Positions 8,315-16,799 of a DNA stretch of 64,000 nt are shown in pieces (position 1 is the first letter of the stretch; each line of letters opens with the position of its first letter). The DNA comes from Polynucleobacter cosmopolitanus (lineage in GTDB: Bacteria > Pseudomonadota > Gammaproteobacteria > Burkholderiales > Burkholderiaceae): positions 1 through 64,000 of the forward strand of contig NZ_NJGG01000001.1 in assembly GCF_002224225.1 (NCBI RefSeq), in the 5' to 3' direction. The notes under the pieces were generated by a model. The model saw only the letters and a list, made by a program, of their open reading frames with translations, was not told where the DNA came from and did not search any database. Both the position numbers and the translations under genes were made by a program.

Positions 8315-9355
8315 ATGAATTGTCAGCAATGCGGGACTGCGCTCCTCAATAACGAAATCATTTGCTCTAACTGCGGCTTTACAACCGATTTGGAGAAACT
8401 TGACACGGTTGTTGAGCAACCAGCCCCATTGGAATCAGTCGTTGAAGAACCTCAAGAAGAGATTCAAATAGAAGAGCCCCCTAAGAAAAATAAACGCAAA
8501 AAGATCATCTTGGTGGCAGGCCTGGTCCTGCTCTCCATCGCCTTAGTGGCTGGATCATATGTTGCCTGGAATGCCTATCAGCATAAAAAAGAAAGTGCCC
8601 TTGCAGCCGTTTTAAAACTACAGCAAGAAAAAGAAGCGCAGGCACAGGCTCTAATAGAGGAAGAGGAAGAGGCAAGAATCGCCGCTGAAACCGAAGAGGC
8701 CGAGAGGGTTGCCGAGGAGACGAGAGCCTTTGAAGAGTCAGTGGCTCTAGAGCAAAAAAGACTTCTTCAGAAAAAACAACAATTGGCTCAAGCTAAAAAA
8801 TTATTGCCAGAAAATTGTGTTGACCAGCAAGCTTGCATGTCCAGCATGCTGACTTCAGCGACAAAATTAGATCTAAATTCAGTTGAAATAGCCGCACAAA
8901 GAATATCTAGCCTCAGTAATGTTAGGCCAGGCGACATTGGAGTGGCATGGAGCTTGAACCAACAGGGTATTGCGGAAGCGAAAGATAAAAATAATTTACA
9001 AGCCATTAAATTATTCAAGCAAGCCCTTCAAGCAGACCCAGCATCCATGGCGATTCATCTCAATCTTGTGGACACATTATTTGAAGAAAACTTGATTGAT
9101 GAAGCGCACAAAGCACTTGTACAGATTATTGCCATCAATCCAAGATTAACTTACGCTTGGCGTCAACTAGCCAGGTGCTATGCAGATAAGAATCAAACGG
9201 AAATGGCCGTCAATGCCCTGGTGATTGGCTATCAATTCGCCCCAGACAAACAAGGGATGTTGATTCAATATGAAAATGTCACTCAACAGTCCAAAGTAGG
9301 CATCAATCTAAGAATCATCTACCTATCAGCCATAAAGAAAATTAGAACCCTGTAA
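8315..9355 (+). CDS. Membrane protein with N-terminal zinc ribbon and C-terminal TPRs
   Basis: 346 residues. Residues 3-20 (CQQCG...CSNCG) form a zinc ribbon of the two-CxxC type. An acidic/proline linker leads to one membrane segment (residues ~65-84, IILVAGLVLLSIALVAGSYV). A long Glu/Ala/Gln-rich coiled coil follows (residues ~95-165), then TPR-like helices (~205-320). This makes a single-pass inner-membrane scaffold with a cytoplasmic zinc ribbon and a periplasmic coil/TPR part. No function can be named. It is divergent from the FlgO-type operon and followed 17 bp later by a second TPR gene. The upstream sigma-28-like promoter points to the flagellar regulon. Confidence 0.75.
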   Translation: MNCQQCGTALLNNEIICSNCGFTTDLEKLDTVVEQPAPLESVVEEPQEEIQIEEPPKKNKRKKIILVAGLVLLSIALVAGSYVAWNAYQHKKESALAAVLKLQQEKEAQAQALIEEEEEARIAAETEEAERVAEETRAFEESVALEQKRLLQKKQQLAQAKKLLPENCVDQQACMSSMLTSATKLDLNSVEIAAQRISSLSNVRPGDIGVAWSLNQQGIAEAKDKNNLQAIKLFKQALQADPASMAIHLNLVDTLFEENLIDEAHKALVQIIAINPRLTYAWRQLARCYADKNQTEMAVNALVIGYQFAPDKQGMLIQYENVTQQSKVGINLRIIYLSAIKKIRTL

Positions 9356-9372
9356 GCCACCCATCAGTTGCC

Positions 9373-10095
9373 ATGATTACCCATGCAGATCTTAAAAAAT
9401 ATGGAATGGCCGACATAGCACAAAGCTTCAACGATGATGGCATTGCTAATTACATCAAAATTTTAAAGATCAAAATCACCGATGCAAATTCGCTGGTGAT
9501 TGAAGGTATCAATGAGGCTAACGACAACCAGTTCGATAAAGCACTGAAAAAATTCGAAGAAGCCATCGCAGAAAATCCTTATGATGTGGATGCCCTTCTC
9601 CGCGCCGCATTTGTTTATGAATACAATAAAAACCATGATCAGGCGATTGCCTATTATCAAAAGATAGGGGAAATTCAACCCAATGACCCCTATATTCAAT
9701 TACGAATATCAGCCAATTATTACTATCTAAAGCAATACCATGCTGCACTGGCCTGCACCAGAGCAGCGGTGGCCATGAAGCCAAATTTTGCAGATGCTTT
9801 TTTTAATCAAGGCCTGTGCTTTTACGAATTAGGCAGATTTGAAGATGCTCTTAAAAGTTACGGACATTCATTGGCCATTAGATCCAATCACTTTGGAACT
9901 ATTTTTAACATTGGCATGTGCTTACAGGTACTTAAGCAATACACCGAAGCAGCTGATAACTACACAAAAGCAATAAAAATTAAACCAAAAGAATCAGATG
10001 CTTACTTTAATCGTGGGCTGTGCTTTCATAGTCTTGGAAACTTTGATAAAGCCATCAAAGACTATGAAATAGTTTTGGATATTAATAAGACATAA
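9373..10095 (+). CDS. TPR-repeat protein
   Basis: 240 residues, mostly tetratricopeptide repeats from residue ~40 to the end (for example DVDALLRAAFVYEYNKNHDQAIAYY, ADAFFNQGLCFYELGRFEDALKSY and SDAYFNRGLCFHSLGNFDKAIKDYE). No signal peptide or membrane segment, so it is likely cytoplasmic and works by protein-protein contact. It starts 17 bp after the zinc-ribbon/TPR gene and is probably co-transcribed with it. The partner and process are unknown; a link to flagellar assembly is inferred only from the shared promoter. Confidence 0.8.
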   Translation: MITHADLKKYGMADIAQSFNDDGIANYIKILKIKITDANSLVIEGINEANDNQFDKALKKFEEAIAENPYDVDALLRAAFVYEYNKNHDQAIAYYQKIGEIQPNDPYIQLRISANYYYLKQYHAALACTRAAVAMKPNFADAFFNQGLCFYELGRFEDALKSYGHSLAIRSNHFGTIFNIGMCLQVLKQYTEAADNYTKAIKIKPKESDAYFNRGLCFHSLGNFDKAIKDYEIVLDINKT

Positions 10096-10168
10096 ACTTC
10101 TAAAAGCTGAGGAGCGATGGACACAATTAGATATTTAGCTACCTATCTATCTAGCTACTTAACTATGT

Positions 10169-10975
10169 TTAGCGTCCAACGTCACTTTTATTGATGGGCT
10201 GAGCTATTGCTGGAGCAACTGTCTGCATGGCTGGTTTGACAACATTGTCGACGGGCTCAAGAACTACCTGCTGCGGTGTTGCGTTTGAATCTTCATCACT
10301 TATGAGAACCACCGGCTCTTTTTTGAGAATGCCTGCAGAAGTCAATGTTTTAGTACTGTAATCGTAAAGCTCTGAAGAATAAATATACCCACTCGCTAAA
10401 ACTGTTAGCCCCAAGGCGCTGGCAAGGATAAGGGAACCTAACGGCCTTCCTTTTTTACCATCAGGAATATCCATGGATATCTTCGGATCCACAGATGAAA
10501 TCAAAATCTCATTGAAGGGAATTTTTTCTCTGGCCCCAGAGGACTTCTCGTATATACCAATGATCTTATCTATCTCATTGATAATATTGTTTGAGTTCTC
10601 CAGACCAACATCACTGCTCTGCGCCTTTGCAACATTACTTTCAAACTTCTGTGTTATTTGCTCTAACTTAACATCAGGAACAGTTGATTGAATTTGCTCT
10701 AATGCATCGTCGCTAAATAAGGATGCTTCCTTTACTACCAAATAATCTTCATCTCGTAATTTAAGGTAGGCCCCAATTTTTCTTGCCACTTGAACTTTGA
10801 TAGCGAAGCTATAAAAAGAATCTAAGCCTCCATTTTCAATTTGGCTCAACATTTTTTCCGAGATACAACAAATATTGACTATATGACTCACTGAGTAATG
10901 TTGTTGCTTTCTGACGTAAGCAATAACATCTCCGCGTATATCAATTACGTCTGAAGTATGAATATTTTTGAACAA
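10169..10975 (-). CDS. HTH-transmembrane protein, RodZ-like
   Basis: 268 residues. Residues ~14-72 form a Cro/C1-type helix-turn-helix (ISEKMLSQIENGGLDSFYS...QVARKIGAYL). A cytoplasmic linker leads to one membrane helix (~179-200) and a ~68-residue Val/Pro/Gln-rich periplasmic tail. RodZ proteins have this layout and link the cytoskeleton to the cell wall. The HTH is paralogous to that of the protein at 54989 (shared QIENG-x2-D-x-FYS and QVARK). It is divergent from three bactofilin genes, which are themselves cytoskeletal, so a joint role in cell shape or polar organisation is plausible. The tail is shorter than the RodZ C-terminal domain. Confidence 0.7.
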   Translation of the reverse strand: MFKNIHTSDVIDIRGDVIAYVRKQQHYSVSHIVNICCISEKMLSQIENGGLDSFYSFAIKVQVARKIGAYLKLRDEDYLVVKEASLFSDDALEQIQSTVPDVKLEQITQKFESNVAKAQSSDVGLENSNNIINEIDKIIGIYEKSSGAREKIPFNEILISSVDPKISMDIPDGKKGRPLGSLILASALGLTVLASGYIYSSELYDYSTKTLTSAGILKKEPVVLISDEDSNATPQQVVLEPVDNVVKPAMQTVAPAIAQPINKSDVGR

Positions 10976-11189
10976 AATGAGGGCCGCTAAAAAATTTAAA
11001 AGTTACAAAAAATAGTTGGGTGATTGATTATTAATGACAAAAAAGTATTAATCAATTAAATGCTTTAATTTGTATGCATTATTTTTCTTATTTAAAATTT
11101 TGTAAGACAAAAACCTACAAAAAAAACAGCCTAAAAGTTTTTTCTCAATCCTTATACTTATCAACATACTTATTAATGACGAGCGATTC

Positions 11190-11645
11190 ATGTTTGGTTC
11201 AAATAAAAAACACGGTTTACTAAAACCAGAATTAGAGTCTTTTGACACCATCATTGATAAAACAACCACCATCCACGGACGTCTTTCAATCGAGGGTTCC
11301 ATTCGCATCGATGGAACTGTGATGGGAAATATTGAATGCACAAACGAAAGTGAAAATGAAAATATCACTGTCGCTGTTGGCGTAACCGGCAAGATCAATG
11401 GTGACATCAGAGCCTACAGAGTGCTTGTTGCTGGCAAAGTAGAAGGCAATATTTACGCCGCCGAAAAAGTTGAGCTACACGAATCTGCGATTGTTGTTGG
11501 TGATATTACATACAACCAATTAGGCATTGAACATGGCGCAGAAGTGCTTGGTTTAATGATTAAAAAAGTAGATTCAAAAAAACAAATTAATCATGCTTCT
11601 AGCTTGATCAAAAAAATTCAAGAAACCAGTTTTAAAAATAGCTAA
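11190..11645 (+). CDS. Bactofilin 1
   Basis: 151 residues. The polar N-terminal tail (~30 residues) is followed by the bactofilin beta-helix (PF04519): DKTTTIHGRLSIEGSIRIDGTVMGNIE, then VGVTGKINGDIRAYRVLVAGKVEGNI and so on to ~115, with a short Lys-rich C-terminal tail. Bactofilins self-assemble into non-polar filaments without nucleotide and scaffold cell-wall enzymes or polar proteins. It is the first of three bactofilin genes in one run (gaps 23 and 29 bp). No M23 peptidase, a common bactofilin partner, is adjacent. Confidence 0.92.
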   Translation: MFGSNKKHGLLKPELESFDTIIDKTTTIHGRLSIEGSIRIDGTVMGNIECTNESENENITVAVGVTGKINGDIRAYRVLVAGKVEGNIYAAEKVELHESAIVVGDITYNQLGIEHGAEVLGLMIKKVDSKKQINHASSLIKKIQETSFKNS

Positions 11646-11668
11646 CCAACCGTTCAAGAAAGAAATAT

Positions 11669-12001
11669 ATGTCAAGCGATAATCAAAATGGATGTTTAAC
11701 TGTTGGTGAGGGTGTGACCCTTAAAGGAAACTTCGTGGTCCCAGATATTGCCTCTATCTCTGGAACAATCGAGGGTGACTTAACTGCTAGAGAAATCTTG
11801 ATAGGCCCAACAGGCGTTCTCAAAGGAAACATCAATGCTGAAATCATCGATATTCGTGGTGAAGCTTATGAAAATATCTCTGCCAAGAAGTCTTTATTTA
11901 TTCGCTCTTCAGGCAAAGTAACAGGCAATGTAGAGTTCTCAGAAATTGAAGTGGAAAAAGGCGGCAATCTACAAGGCAGCCTCACAAAAATTAACACTTA
12001 A
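11669..12001 (+). CDS. Bactofilin 2 (minimal)
   Basis: 110 residues and nearly all beta-helix: VGEGVTLKGNFVVPDIASISGTIEGDL, then AREILIGPTGVLKGNINAEIIDIRGEAYENISAKKSLFIRSSGKVTGNVEF. The tails are very short compared with its neighbours. It might co-polymerise with the two longer paralogs. It is the middle gene of the three-bactofilin run. Confidence 0.9.
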   Translation: MSSDNQNGCLTVGEGVTLKGNFVVPDIASISGTIEGDLTAREILIGPTGVLKGNINAEIIDIRGEAYENISAKKSLFIRSSGKVTGNVEFSEIEVEKGGNLQGSLTKINT

Positions 12002-12030
12002 ACTTCAGTTTAATCACCACGAGAACCCAT

Positions 12031-12486
12031 ATGTTTAATCGAAAAACAAATCAATCAGATACTGATGACAATGGCATACCAATGGATAACGATGATATGA
12101 ATGATTCAGTAGATCAAGGTCAAGAAGACCAAAATACTTATACCGAGCAACAACAAACCAGGTCTGTCCTTCCAGAGCTAACAAAACCCTCTGTGATCAG
12201 TGAAGGCTTTGAGTTCACAGGTGATGTTAACTTTCAAGGTACATTGAATGTGGATGGCACACTCAGTGGAAGCATTAATGTGCAAAATCTTTTGATAGGT
12301 AGCAGTGGAAAAGTGAATGGCTCGATCAAAGCTACCACCATCCAAGTTCGGGGATCATTCACAGGCGATGCAATTTGCCAAGATTTAACGATTGGCGGTC
12401 AAGCCAACGTTAATGCAAAAATCAATTACTCCTCACTCACTATTCAACGTGGTGCGATGATTCAAGGCGAATTGACCAAGTCTTAA
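12031..12486 (+). CDS. Bactofilin 3 with acidic N-terminal tail
   Basis: 151 residues. The first ~50 residues are Asp/Asn/Gln-rich and likely disordered. The beta-helix covers ~55-150 (EGFEFTGDVNFQGTLNVDGTLSGSI, IGSSGKVNGSIKATTIQVRGSFTGDA). The acidic tail distinguishes it from bactofilins 1 and 2 and may set partner choice. It is the last gene of the run and is followed by a perfect stem-loop at 12552-12585. Confidence 0.9.
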   Translation: MFNRKTNQSDTDDNGIPMDNDDMNDSVDQGQEDQNTYTEQQQTRSVLPELTKPSVISEGFEFTGDVNFQGTLNVDGTLSGSINVQNLLIGSSGKVNGSIKATTIQVRGSFTGDAICQDLTIGGQANVNAKINYSSLTIQRGAMIQGELTKS

Positions 12487-12551
12487 AGATCTTGAGGGTC
12501 TTTGTTGATCCAACGTTTGTCTAATTTCAAAATGACCGATGTATTGAGTAT

Positions 12552-12585
12552 TGACTGATTCAAAGTATTTATTTTGAATCAGTCA
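12552..12585. terminator. Stem-loop between convergent bactofilin and mot transcripts
   Basis: A perfect 13-bp inverted repeat (TGACTGATTCAAA / TTTGAATCAGTCA) with an 8-nt loop in the 129-bp gap between convergent operons. There is no long T-run on either side, so termination is probable from position but not proven; it could also act as an mRNA 3'-end stabiliser. Confidence 0.55.
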
Positions 12586-12615
12586 TTCCTTGTCACTTGA
12601 TTGTGTTTTGGCTAA

Positions 12616-13551
12616 TCATCTTTTCCCGAATGGTATTGATGAAACCTCTTTGCTGTTAACTTCATTTTTTGCAAATTCAATGGCTCGCTTATTCATCACA
12701 ATGATATTGATGCGGCGATTGATAGGATTTTGAGGATCTTTGTCATCTTGCAATATGGCCGATGATAAGCCGACAACTTTCATGATTCGGCTCTCCTCCA
12801 AACCAGATTCAACCAGCGATCTTCTCGCTGAATTAGCCCTGTCTGCGGATAGCTCCCAATTTGAGTAGCTCTTATTGGCCTTTGGATAAGGAATGGAATC
12901 CGTGTGACCTGAAATGGTAATCGGGTTCGTCAATGTGTTGATGGCTGGCACCAACTCTTTCAAGATAACTTTGACATAACTTTGCAATTGCGAGCTTCCC
13001 AACGGAAACATCGGTCTATTTTTCTCATCAACAATCTGTATTCGCAAACCCTCGGTAGTGATCTCGATATTGAGCTGCTTGCTATAAGGCGCTAAGCGTT
13101 CATTGTTTTGAAGCAAGCTATCCAGTTGTTTTTTCAATTGCTCAAGTCTTTGCTGATCAACCGCTTCTGATTCAGCCGCTAAATTTTGAGCAAGAGGCAT
13201 TAACTCTTTCTTAAAAACCTCTACAGATGTTCTGGTGTCATCATTTGAGCGGTTCATTTGCGCATCTTTACGGGTTAAGTCAGTACCGCCGCCTTTAATG
13301 ACAGATGATGAGTCTCCGATGGTCTGACCAATCTCTAAAATAGTCAGTTTCAGTGGTTGCTTAAAGTACTCTTCAATGCCTTTGAGTTTGTTTTCATCAG
13401 CATTACTCAGTAACCACATTAACAAGAAGAACGCCATCATGGCTGTTACGAAGTCAGCATAAGCAATCTTCCAAGCGCCGCCATGATGACCGCCGGCAAC
13501 CTTCTTGATTCTTTTTACAACAATGATGGGTTTTTTATTAGCTCCCGCCAT
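12616..13551 (-). CDS. motB: Flagellar stator protein MotB
   Basis: 311 residues. Residues ~28-50 are the single membrane helix WKIAYADFVTAMMAFFLLMW with the proton-carrying Asp at 33. A plug/linker follows, then the OmpA-like peptidoglycan-binding domain (~160-285: ISGHTDSIPY, NWELSADRANSARRSLVESGL). MotB anchors the stator to the cell wall and forms the proton channel with MotA. The Asp context and the lack of Na+-type features suggest proton drive. Its start overlaps the motA stop by 1 bp. Confidence 0.97.
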   Translation of the reverse strand: MAGANKKPIIVVKRIKKVAGGHHGGAWKIAYADFVTAMMAFFLLMWLLSNADENKLKGIEEYFKQPLKLTILEIGQTIGDSSSVIKGGGTDLTRKDAQMNRSNDDTRTSVEVFKKELMPLAQNLAAESEAVDQQRLEQLKKQLDSLLQNNERLAPYSKQLNIEITTEGLRIQIVDEKNRPMFPLGSSQLQSYVKVILKELVPAINTLTNPITISGHTDSIPYPKANKSYSNWELSADRANSARRSLVESGLEESRIMKVVGLSSAILQDDKDPQNPINRRINIIVMNKRAIEFAKNEVNSKEVSSIPFGKR

Positions 13552-14450
13552 TATGCTGCTGCCTTTGCGGCTTCCTTAGGCTTCTCGGCATAATCAACTT
13601 TGGTGGCTTTGACCTGATCTTCAAGCTCTTTAAATCCAGGACGCTCTGTTGAATATAGAACTTTTCGGCCAAACTCAACGGCCACGGCAGGCGGGAATCC
13701 GTTCATATTTGCCAAAATCGCAACTTTCATACATTCAAAAGATTTGGTCGAGTCGTGTAACTTGCTTTCCAACAAGTTGGCCAGAGGTGCCACGAAACCG
13801 TATGACAACAAAATACCCAAGAAGGTACCCACCAGCGCATGAGCAATCAAAATACCGAGTTCTGCAGGCGGTAAACCGACCGAACCCATGGTGTGAACCA
13901 CACCCATAACCGCGGCCACAATACCAAAGGCGGGCATGGCATCAGCCATCTTTGCAAATACGTGAACTGGGACTTCGCCCTCATGATGATGAGTTTCTAT
14001 TTCAACATCCATTAAGTTTTCAATCTGGAATGGATCCATCGTTCCAGATACCATCAAGCGCAAATAATCACAAATAAATTCAACATGGTGATGACTTGCT
14101 AAGATTCTTGGATAGCGTAGAAAAATTTTGCTCTTTTCAGGCTCCTCAATATCTTCCTCGATATTCTTCATGCCTTCATTACGAATCTTTGTGAAGATGG
14201 CATAAAGAACCAAAAGTAAATCTAAATAAAGTTCTTTGTTGTATTTAGAACCCTGAAATAAAGTGGGCACCGCGGCACCAGTGGCCTTGAGTGCTTTGAT
14301 CGTATTACCAGCAACCAAAGCACCCGCTGCAGCACCGCCGATCATCAATAACTCAACGGGCTGGAATAGCGCTGCCAAATGGCCGCCTGCAATAACAAAT
14401 CCGCCAAATACAGAAAAGGAAACCACAATAAATCCGATGATTACTAGCAT
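13551..14450 (-). CDS. motA: Flagellar stator protein MotA
   Basis: 299 residues, the usual MotA size. There are two N-terminal membrane helices, a large cytoplasmic loop with R90 and E98 (the residues that face FliG in Escherichia coli MotA), and two C-terminal helices. P173 lies in the conserved ADAMPAFGIVAAVMGVVHTMG segment. A poly-His stretch (THHHEG) sits in the loop. It is the first gene of motAB. I could not find a convincing sigma-28 box in the 109 bp upstream. Confidence 0.97.
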   Translation of the reverse strand: MLVIIGFIVVSFSVFGGFVIAGGHLAALFQPVELLMIGGAAAGALVAGNTIKALKATGAAVPTLFQGSKYNKELYLDLLLVLYAIFTKIRNEGMKNIEEDIEEPEKSKIFLRYPRILASHHHVEFICDYLRLMVSGTMDPFQIENLMDVEIETHHHEGEVPVHVFAKMADAMPAFGIVAAVMGVVHTMGSVGLPPAELGILIAHALVGTFLGILLSYGFVAPLANLLESKLHDSTKSFECMKVAILANMNGFPPAVAVEFGRKVLYSTERPGFKELEDQVKATKVDYAEKPKEAAKAAA

Positions 14451-14559
14451 GGTTGGCCTTTAGAAAGTTTGGTCAATTTAATCAATGTCATGTTTAAAAC
14501 TATTTTTTAATTTTTTTTAATTACTTGCTCATGGTTCAGCGCTTTTCAGCAGCCTTAAC

Positions 14560-14970
14560 TCAAGCTCTTTTTTTGTTATAAAAGCGAATAATGTCGCTTT
14601 TAGTAACAACACCTACTGGTACAAAATCAGCATCAACAATTGGAATACAGCTGATATGGTTTTTATCAAACATATCAATAGCATCCTCAAGCTCTGATTG
14701 ATCATCAAGATACAAGGGGTGTCTCTCTACAATCTGACCTACCCGTTGATTCAGTGTTGCTAAGTCTCTGGTGGTGTAAACATTTGAATTGACGTAAGGA
14801 CTTATCGCCAATAAAAGATCACGCTCACTCAAAACACCCATTAACTTACCTTCTTCAATAATCACAAGATGCTTGATATTGTTAACGGCCAACATTTCCT
14901 TAACTTCACTCAAAAAGTCATCTAAAGTGCCAGTAATTGGGGGTGAAGACATAATTTCAGTGATTTTCAT
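14560..14970 (-). CDS. Two-CBS-domain protein
   Basis: 136 residues made of two CBS motifs: residues ~1-60 (MSSPPITGTLDDFLSEVKEM...LMGVLSERDLL) and ~78-132 (VERHPLYLDDQSELEDAIDMF...FVPVGVVTKSDI). Tandem CBS pairs bind adenine nucleotides and act as energy or ligand sensors. There is no other domain, so it would work by binding a partner. It lies between motA and a membrane methyltransferase gene on the same strand, 39 bp after the latter. Confidence 0.88.
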   Translation of the reverse strand: MKITEIMSSPPITGTLDDFLSEVKEMLAVNNIKHLVIIEEGKLMGVLSERDLLLAISPYVNSNVYTTRDLATLNQRVGQIVERHPLYLDDQSELEDAIDMFDKNHISCIPIVDADFVPVGVVTKSDIIRFYNKKRA

Positions 14971-15009
14971 AAAACCCTCCTAGGTTTAACTACTTTGAGT
15001 ACTCATCAA

Positions 15010-15798
15010 TTAGGCTTGTCTCCATAGGTGAAGAGTTTTTCCGTAACTGATTTCAATTTTTTCAATGGGTTCGCTGTCAGGACAGGGAATCTCAAAACAG
15101 TAGCTGGCCAATATGGCGCCCTTTTTCATCTGTTTCTTGGCCTGCAAATAGAGTGATGGCATTGCCGCTGGCGATAAAAAGGCAAAAATAAGGTCTTGTT
15201 GACTAAAATTCATGCGTCGGTAGTCTTGGCGCAAAAATTGACAATCAATTTTCAATGCCCATTGACGTATGCGGCTATAAAGCCAGATGATGGGGGATAA
15301 CTCAACCCCCACAACGGTTGCATCGGGTTTTTGCTTTTTAATGAATAAACAAAAACCACCAAAACCACTGCCTATTTCAAGCACATTGACTGCTCGATCA
15401 CTGGGTAAAAGATCCGCAATTTCCGACCAAACAACCTCTGTTGATGGATAGTAAGGTACTCGGGTTAAAAAATTACTCCAGTAAAAAAGTGCCAATATCA
15501 AAAATCCCACGAGAAAGATGGAAGATGACCAATTAAAGCTTTGGAATATTCCAACCATGATTGGGAATAGCGCATTGATCCAACACCACCATTTTGGCAA
15601 CCCGATCCAATAACTGAAGACTGCTGCTGCTATTGCGATGAAAATGAGTTGATCAGTTTTATCAAACTCAACCATTAGCCATGTGCTTAAAAATGGCTCA
15701 GCAACAAAGGAAAATGTCGTCAGTGCTAACAATAAGAAAAGTGAAGCAAATTGTGGTCGGTTCTTAATGAAAGAAAGAACTGGTTGACGACTATTCAC
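15010..15798 (-). CDS. Membrane-anchored class I SAM-dependent methyltransferase
   Basis: 262 residues. The first ~110 hold three or four hydrophobic segments. From ~135 a Rossmann-type SAM-binding motif appears (VNVLEIGSGFGGFCLFIKK), followed by VVGVELSPIIWLYSR, a pattern seen in FAM173-type lysine methyltransferases. DLIFAFLSPAAMPSLYLQAKKQMKKGAIL fits the later strands. The substrate is unknown. It lies 11 bp after flhC and before the CBS gene; methylation of a membrane or flagellar protein is possible but speculative. Confidence 0.7.
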   Translation of the reverse strand: MNSRQPVLSFIKNRPQFASLFLLLALTTFSFVAEPFLSTWLMVEFDKTDQLIFIAIAAAVFSYWIGLPKWWCWINALFPIMVGIFQSFNWSSSIFLVGFLILALFYWSNFLTRVPYYPSTEVVWSEIADLLPSDRAVNVLEIGSGFGGFCLFIKKQKPDATVVGVELSPIIWLYSRIRQWALKIDCQFLRQDYRRMNFSQQDLIFAFLSPAAMPSLYLQAKKQMKKGAILASYCFEIPCPDSEPIEKIEISYGKTLHLWRQA

Positions 15799-15809
15799 GG
15801 TGGAAATGA

Positions 15810-16370
15810 TTATGCGGCGGCTTGTCTGGCCGCATTAGTGGCGTCAATAAATTTCTGGGTCTTACCGGCACGAGAAGGTACGTCACACAGACCGCAAACG
15901 TAATTGCGCTTCATTAATGGTCTTGAAATAAACTCACCCGTGCAAGATTTGCATACTGCTGTCGTTAGCATGTCGCATTTCATGAAGCGATTGAGTGTCC
16001 AGGCTCTTGTTAATGACAATACTGGCTCTTCACCAAATTCTGGTGGGAACTGCTCTAGGTATAACTTATAAGCCTTGATGATGGCTGATATTTCAGAAAT
16101 ATCAGAATTATGCTTGAGTTGTTTGTAAATACTCAAAAATAATGAAGTGTGGATATTGGGCTGCCACGTTAAGAACCAATCAGATGAGAAAGGAAGCATC
16201 CCTTTGGGTGGAGACTCGCCACGAAGCTCTTTATAAAGACTAATCAAACGATCACGCGAAAGCGATGTTTCCATTTCAAGCAATTGAAGTCTGGCGCCAA
16301 GCCTGATCAGATCAATAGCAATCTGAATATCCTTGGACTCGTTCAGTATGCTTTTGGTTTTTTTAGTCAT
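15810..16370 (-). CDS. flhC: Flagellar master regulator subunit FlhC
   Basis: 186 residues, the family length. Residues 20-60 carry the conserved IRLGARLQLLEMETSLSRDRL...YKELRG segment. The zinc site is complete at C140, C143, C159 and C162. FlhC with FlhD forms the FlhD4C2 activator of class II flagellar promoters. It lies 15 bp after flhD. The C-terminus (ATNAARQAAA) is Ala-rich, as in other Burkholderiales homologs. Confidence 0.96.
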   Translation of the reverse strand: MTKKTKSILNESKDIQIAIDLIRLGARLQLLEMETSLSRDRLISLYKELRGESPPKGMLPFSSDWFLTWQPNIHTSLFLSIYKQLKHNSDISEISAIIKAYKLYLEQFPPEFGEEPVLSLTRAWTLNRFMKCDMLTTAVCKSCTGEFISRPLMKRNYVCGLCDVPSRAGKTQKFIDATNAARQAAA

Positions 16371-16385
16371 TTATTAGTTTGAGTA

Positions 16386-16703
16386 TCAATGCATTTCAAC
16401 AGCAGGCTGAGCCGCTAACAAAATAGCTGCGTGAGCTTGTGCTTGAAATAAGTCCTTGGTGTCATGAGTCAACATTCCCAAGATGGTTGCATCATCAAAA
16501 CGAAATCTCATGAGCATGCTAGGACTAGCCGCCAATTTAATTGTTTGTGCAGTACTCAAACTGGAAATCAGGTCTGCAATTTTCTTGCTAATACCTAAAC
16601 GGAACATGGCCGTATCTACATCATCACGAATCATTTGCTGAGTGAGCAATAGATAGCGCAAGTTGGCATCTTTAATTTCGGCTAATAAGACATCAGTACC
16701 CAT
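16386..16703 (-). CDS. flhD: Flagellar master regulator subunit FlhD
   Basis: 105 residues, all-helical, with the family signature LLAEIKDANLRYLLLTQQMIRDD at 6-28 and MFRLGISKKIADLISSLSTAQTIKLA. It partners FlhC at the top of the flagellar cascade. The start ATG follows an ACGGAG ribosome binding site. Upstream lie a perfect 16-bp dyad (16747-16762) and a second inverted repeat (16824-16842), both plausible sites for environmental control. Confidence 0.95.
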   Translation of the reverse strand: MGTDVLLAEIKDANLRYLLLTQQMIRDDVDTAMFRLGISKKIADLISSLSTAQTIKLAASPSMLMRFRFDDATILGMLTHDTKDLFQAQAHAAILLAAQPAVEMH

Positions 16704-16746
16704 TGTTATCTCCGTTAGAATTTATTTCTATAACTAAGTGATGCCA

Positions 16747-16762
16747 TTGTGATGAGTCACAA
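16747..16762. promoter_or_regulatory. Perfect dyad upstream of flhDC (CRP/FNR-like)
   Basis: TTGTGA-TGAG-TCACAA, a perfect 6-4-6 inverted repeat centred ~51 bp upstream of the flhD ATG. The half-sites resemble those of CRP (TGTGA/TCACA), but the spacer is 4 rather than 6, closer to FNR-type spacing. Some CRP/FNR-family regulator is likely to bind here. Confidence 0.5.
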
Positions 16763-16799
16763 GATCGACAACAATCAGATAAAAGATGTATTTTTCTAC

